Positions 62,947 through 64,000 of a stretch of 64,000 nucleotides of DNA are shown piece after piece. The notes under the pieces were generated by a model. That model searched no databases and was not told the DNA's origin. It saw nothing but the letters and a program-made list of their open reading frames with translations. Both the position numbers and the translations under genes were made by a program. The stretch comes from DAOPJM01 sp035399665 (lineage in GTDB: Bacteria; Bacillota; Clostridia; Christensenellales; CAG-138). Positions within the stretch are counted from its first letter, which is position 1. Each line of letters opens with the position of its first letter. The DNA lies in NCBI GenBank assembly GCA_035399665.1, contig DAOPJM010000008.1, forward strand, positions 3,232 through 67,231, given 5' to 3'.

Positions 62947-63926
62947 GCTTGCTTCCTAATTATCTTGGGGCTGTTGATGTCTATCAGTTTTGCAATCTTA
63001 TAATCCCATTCTGTCGGGATAATATCATTACAGCCGCCGGCGTGATAGAACGTAATCTCCCCAAAATAAACCTTCCCATCTACATTGTATAAGTCAACTC
63101 TGCAATGAGCAAATGGGGTGGACAATATCCTTGCTATCTCAATCATTCGCTCGAAGTCTTTCGGCGGAGCTATAAGACCATCACAGCTTGGATGTGAAAA
63201 CTCAACCGGTAATAGCTTAAATTCCATATCATAGATGTTGCGATAGAAAAACTCATTTATGTTTTCGCCATCGGTGACACGTTCGATATCAACCATGAGA
63301 AATTCAGGTTCGCCTCCAAAGCAGAAGAAGCGATAGTCAAAGGGAAACTTGCCGTCAGCTTGCCTTATTGCTCGTTCGGCAACAATACGCTGCGGGACGT
63401 TTTTGTAATTCCATTCACGTGACAAAATATAGGGATTATATCTCATCCCATGTCGAAATTGTTTTTGAATCCACTTCGTATCCGCATTCTTGTCCGCAGG
63501 ATCAAAATAATGATTCAGACCGGATCCGGTAGTGCACTTTAAGATGACAGGATATGGGATAGCTGCAAAATCGATCTCTTTCCAACTATCATACACGCCG
63601 CATTGGTCAATAAGTATATTCGACAGTCCGCACTTCTCAACATATTCACGAACTGCATATTTGTCCGAGCATACCGTAAGCATCGGATCGCGATTGTTGA
63701 GCTTGAGCCACCACAACATATCATCAAAGGTTTGAGGATTTTTGAGGTTGAGCCGCTTTCCGGTGTACAATTTATGAAACCATTGGGCATAGCTCTCATC
63801 TGGCAACAGCATCATGCAACTTGCCATGGTGTACTTAACATTGCGATACAAATCCTTACCAAGCCTGGATTTACTTCCAAGAGCCGACAATGCATTCTTA
63901 AGTTTGTAGAGTATTCTTGTCTTCAT
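62943..63926 (-). CDS. TupA-like ATP-grasp protein
   Basis: This 327-residue protein matches the TupA-like ATP-grasp family found in teichuronopeptide and capsule clusters. Visible elements are IPYPVILKCTTGSGLNH (nucleotide-binding strand and Gly loop, about 125-141), QRIVAERAI, FDYRFFCFGGEP, FAHCRVDLYNVDGKVYFGEITFYHAGG (metal-binding end). By family it should ligate an amino acid or peptide to a sugar acid; this is inference. Its AT-rich composition stands out from its neighbours, suggesting recent acquisition. The ATG follows TAGGAG. Confidence 0.85.
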   Translation of the reverse strand: MKTRILYKLKNALSALGSKSRLGKDLYRNVKYTMASCMMLLPDESYAQWFHKLYTGKRLNLKNPQTFDDMLWWLKLNNRDPMLTVCSDKYAVREYVEKCGLSNILIDQCGVYDSWKEIDFAAIPYPVILKCTTGSGLNHYFDPADKNADTKWIQKQFRHGMRYNPYILSREWNYKNVPQRIVAERAIRQADGKFPFDYRFFCFGGEPEFLMVDIERVTDGENINEFFYRNIYDMEFKLLPVEFSHPSCDGLIAPPKDFERMIEIARILSTPFAHCRVDLYNVDGKVYFGEITFYHAGGCNDIIPTEWDYKIAKLIDINSPKIIRKQA

Positions 63927-63931
63927 TTCTC

Positions 63932-64000
63932 CTACAGATCCTCCATGTACCAGTCTATCGCGGCGGCGATGCCGCGCTCGAAGTCCCAGTCGGGCGAATA
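63932..64000 (-). CDS. C-terminal end of a probable NAD-dependent epimerase (partial)
   Basis: The last 22 codons of a gene that continues beyond the window: YSPDWDFERGIAAAIDWYMEDL and stop. The pattern (PxWDFERGIxxAIDWY) is the usual end of extended short-chain dehydrogenase sugar epimerases, so a sugar-nucleotide epimerase is likely. Confidence 0.55.
   Translation of the reverse strand, partial: YSPDWDFERGIAAAIDWYMEDL

Overview
The window looks like a scaffold from an uncultured, GC-rich Bacillota bacterium of class Clostridia, probably a metagenome assembly. Supporting evidence: a zinc-binding (CxxC...CxxC) S14; a KOW-domain gene between map and infA; the yybS-gdpP-rplI-dnaB and cdaA-cdaR clusters; two Gram-positive-type signal peptidases; and strong AGGAGG ribosome sites almost everywhere. 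No 16S gene is present, so the order cannot be fixed. Three runs of exactly 100 N interrupt the scaffold. Two are flanked on both sides by the same 55 bases, so they are probably unmerged contig ends and not real gaps.

Layout. 1-6 kb: the end of an inositol dehydrogenase-like gene, a DUF1015 gene coupled to ribosome hibernation factor hpf, tryptophanase, and an esterase. 6-10.4 kb (minus strand): a hydrolase, a DUF951 gene, two tandem signal peptidases, and an alanine/sodium symporter. 10.5-11.2 kb: seven tRNA genes behind one consensus promoter. 11.7-27.4 kb: the fused S10-spc-alpha ribosomal protein superoperon from rpsJ to rplQ, with secY, adk, map, infA and rpoA inside it. 27.9-31 kb: trxB, nth, obgE and a YhbY-type gene. 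31-37 kb: an ABC exporter, then cdaA-cdaR and a FAD oxidoreductase. 37.5-39.5 kb: fba and a divergent glycosyltransferase. 40-44.7 kb (minus): yybS-gdpP-rplI-dnaB. 45.3-48.2 kb (minus): a four-gene operon (MGMT-like, acetyltransferase with Cys-rich tail, phosphoesterase, DUF2974 hydrolase). 48.5-51.2 kb: the methionine importer metNIQ behind an attenuator-like leader. 51.9-64 kb (minus): a surface polysaccharide cluster with dTDP-sugar synthesis, aminotransferase, acetyltransferase, glycosyltransferases, flippase, polymerase, a pyruvyltransferase-FrhB fusion and an ATP-grasp gene.

The most striking signal is the leader of metNIQ (about 48494-48694). It has a consensus promoter, then a 33-codon open frame with a very good ribosome site and five Met codons. 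An early hairpin overlaps those codons, and an intrinsic terminator lies just before metN. The right arm of the early hairpin can also pair with the right arm of the terminator, which is the mutually exclusive geometry of ribosome-mediated attenuation. No SAM riboswitch or T-box was recognised there. A Met-codon leader-peptide attenuator is not something I know to be described for metNIQ.

Intergenic DNA is crowded with a mosaic repeat family. It has terminal arms reading TGTCATCCTGAG...GAAGGATCTTG in inverted orientation, conserved cores and a second linker motif. The window encodes both a c-di-AMP synthase (cdaA) and a c-di-AMP phosphodiesterase (gdpP), in separate operons.
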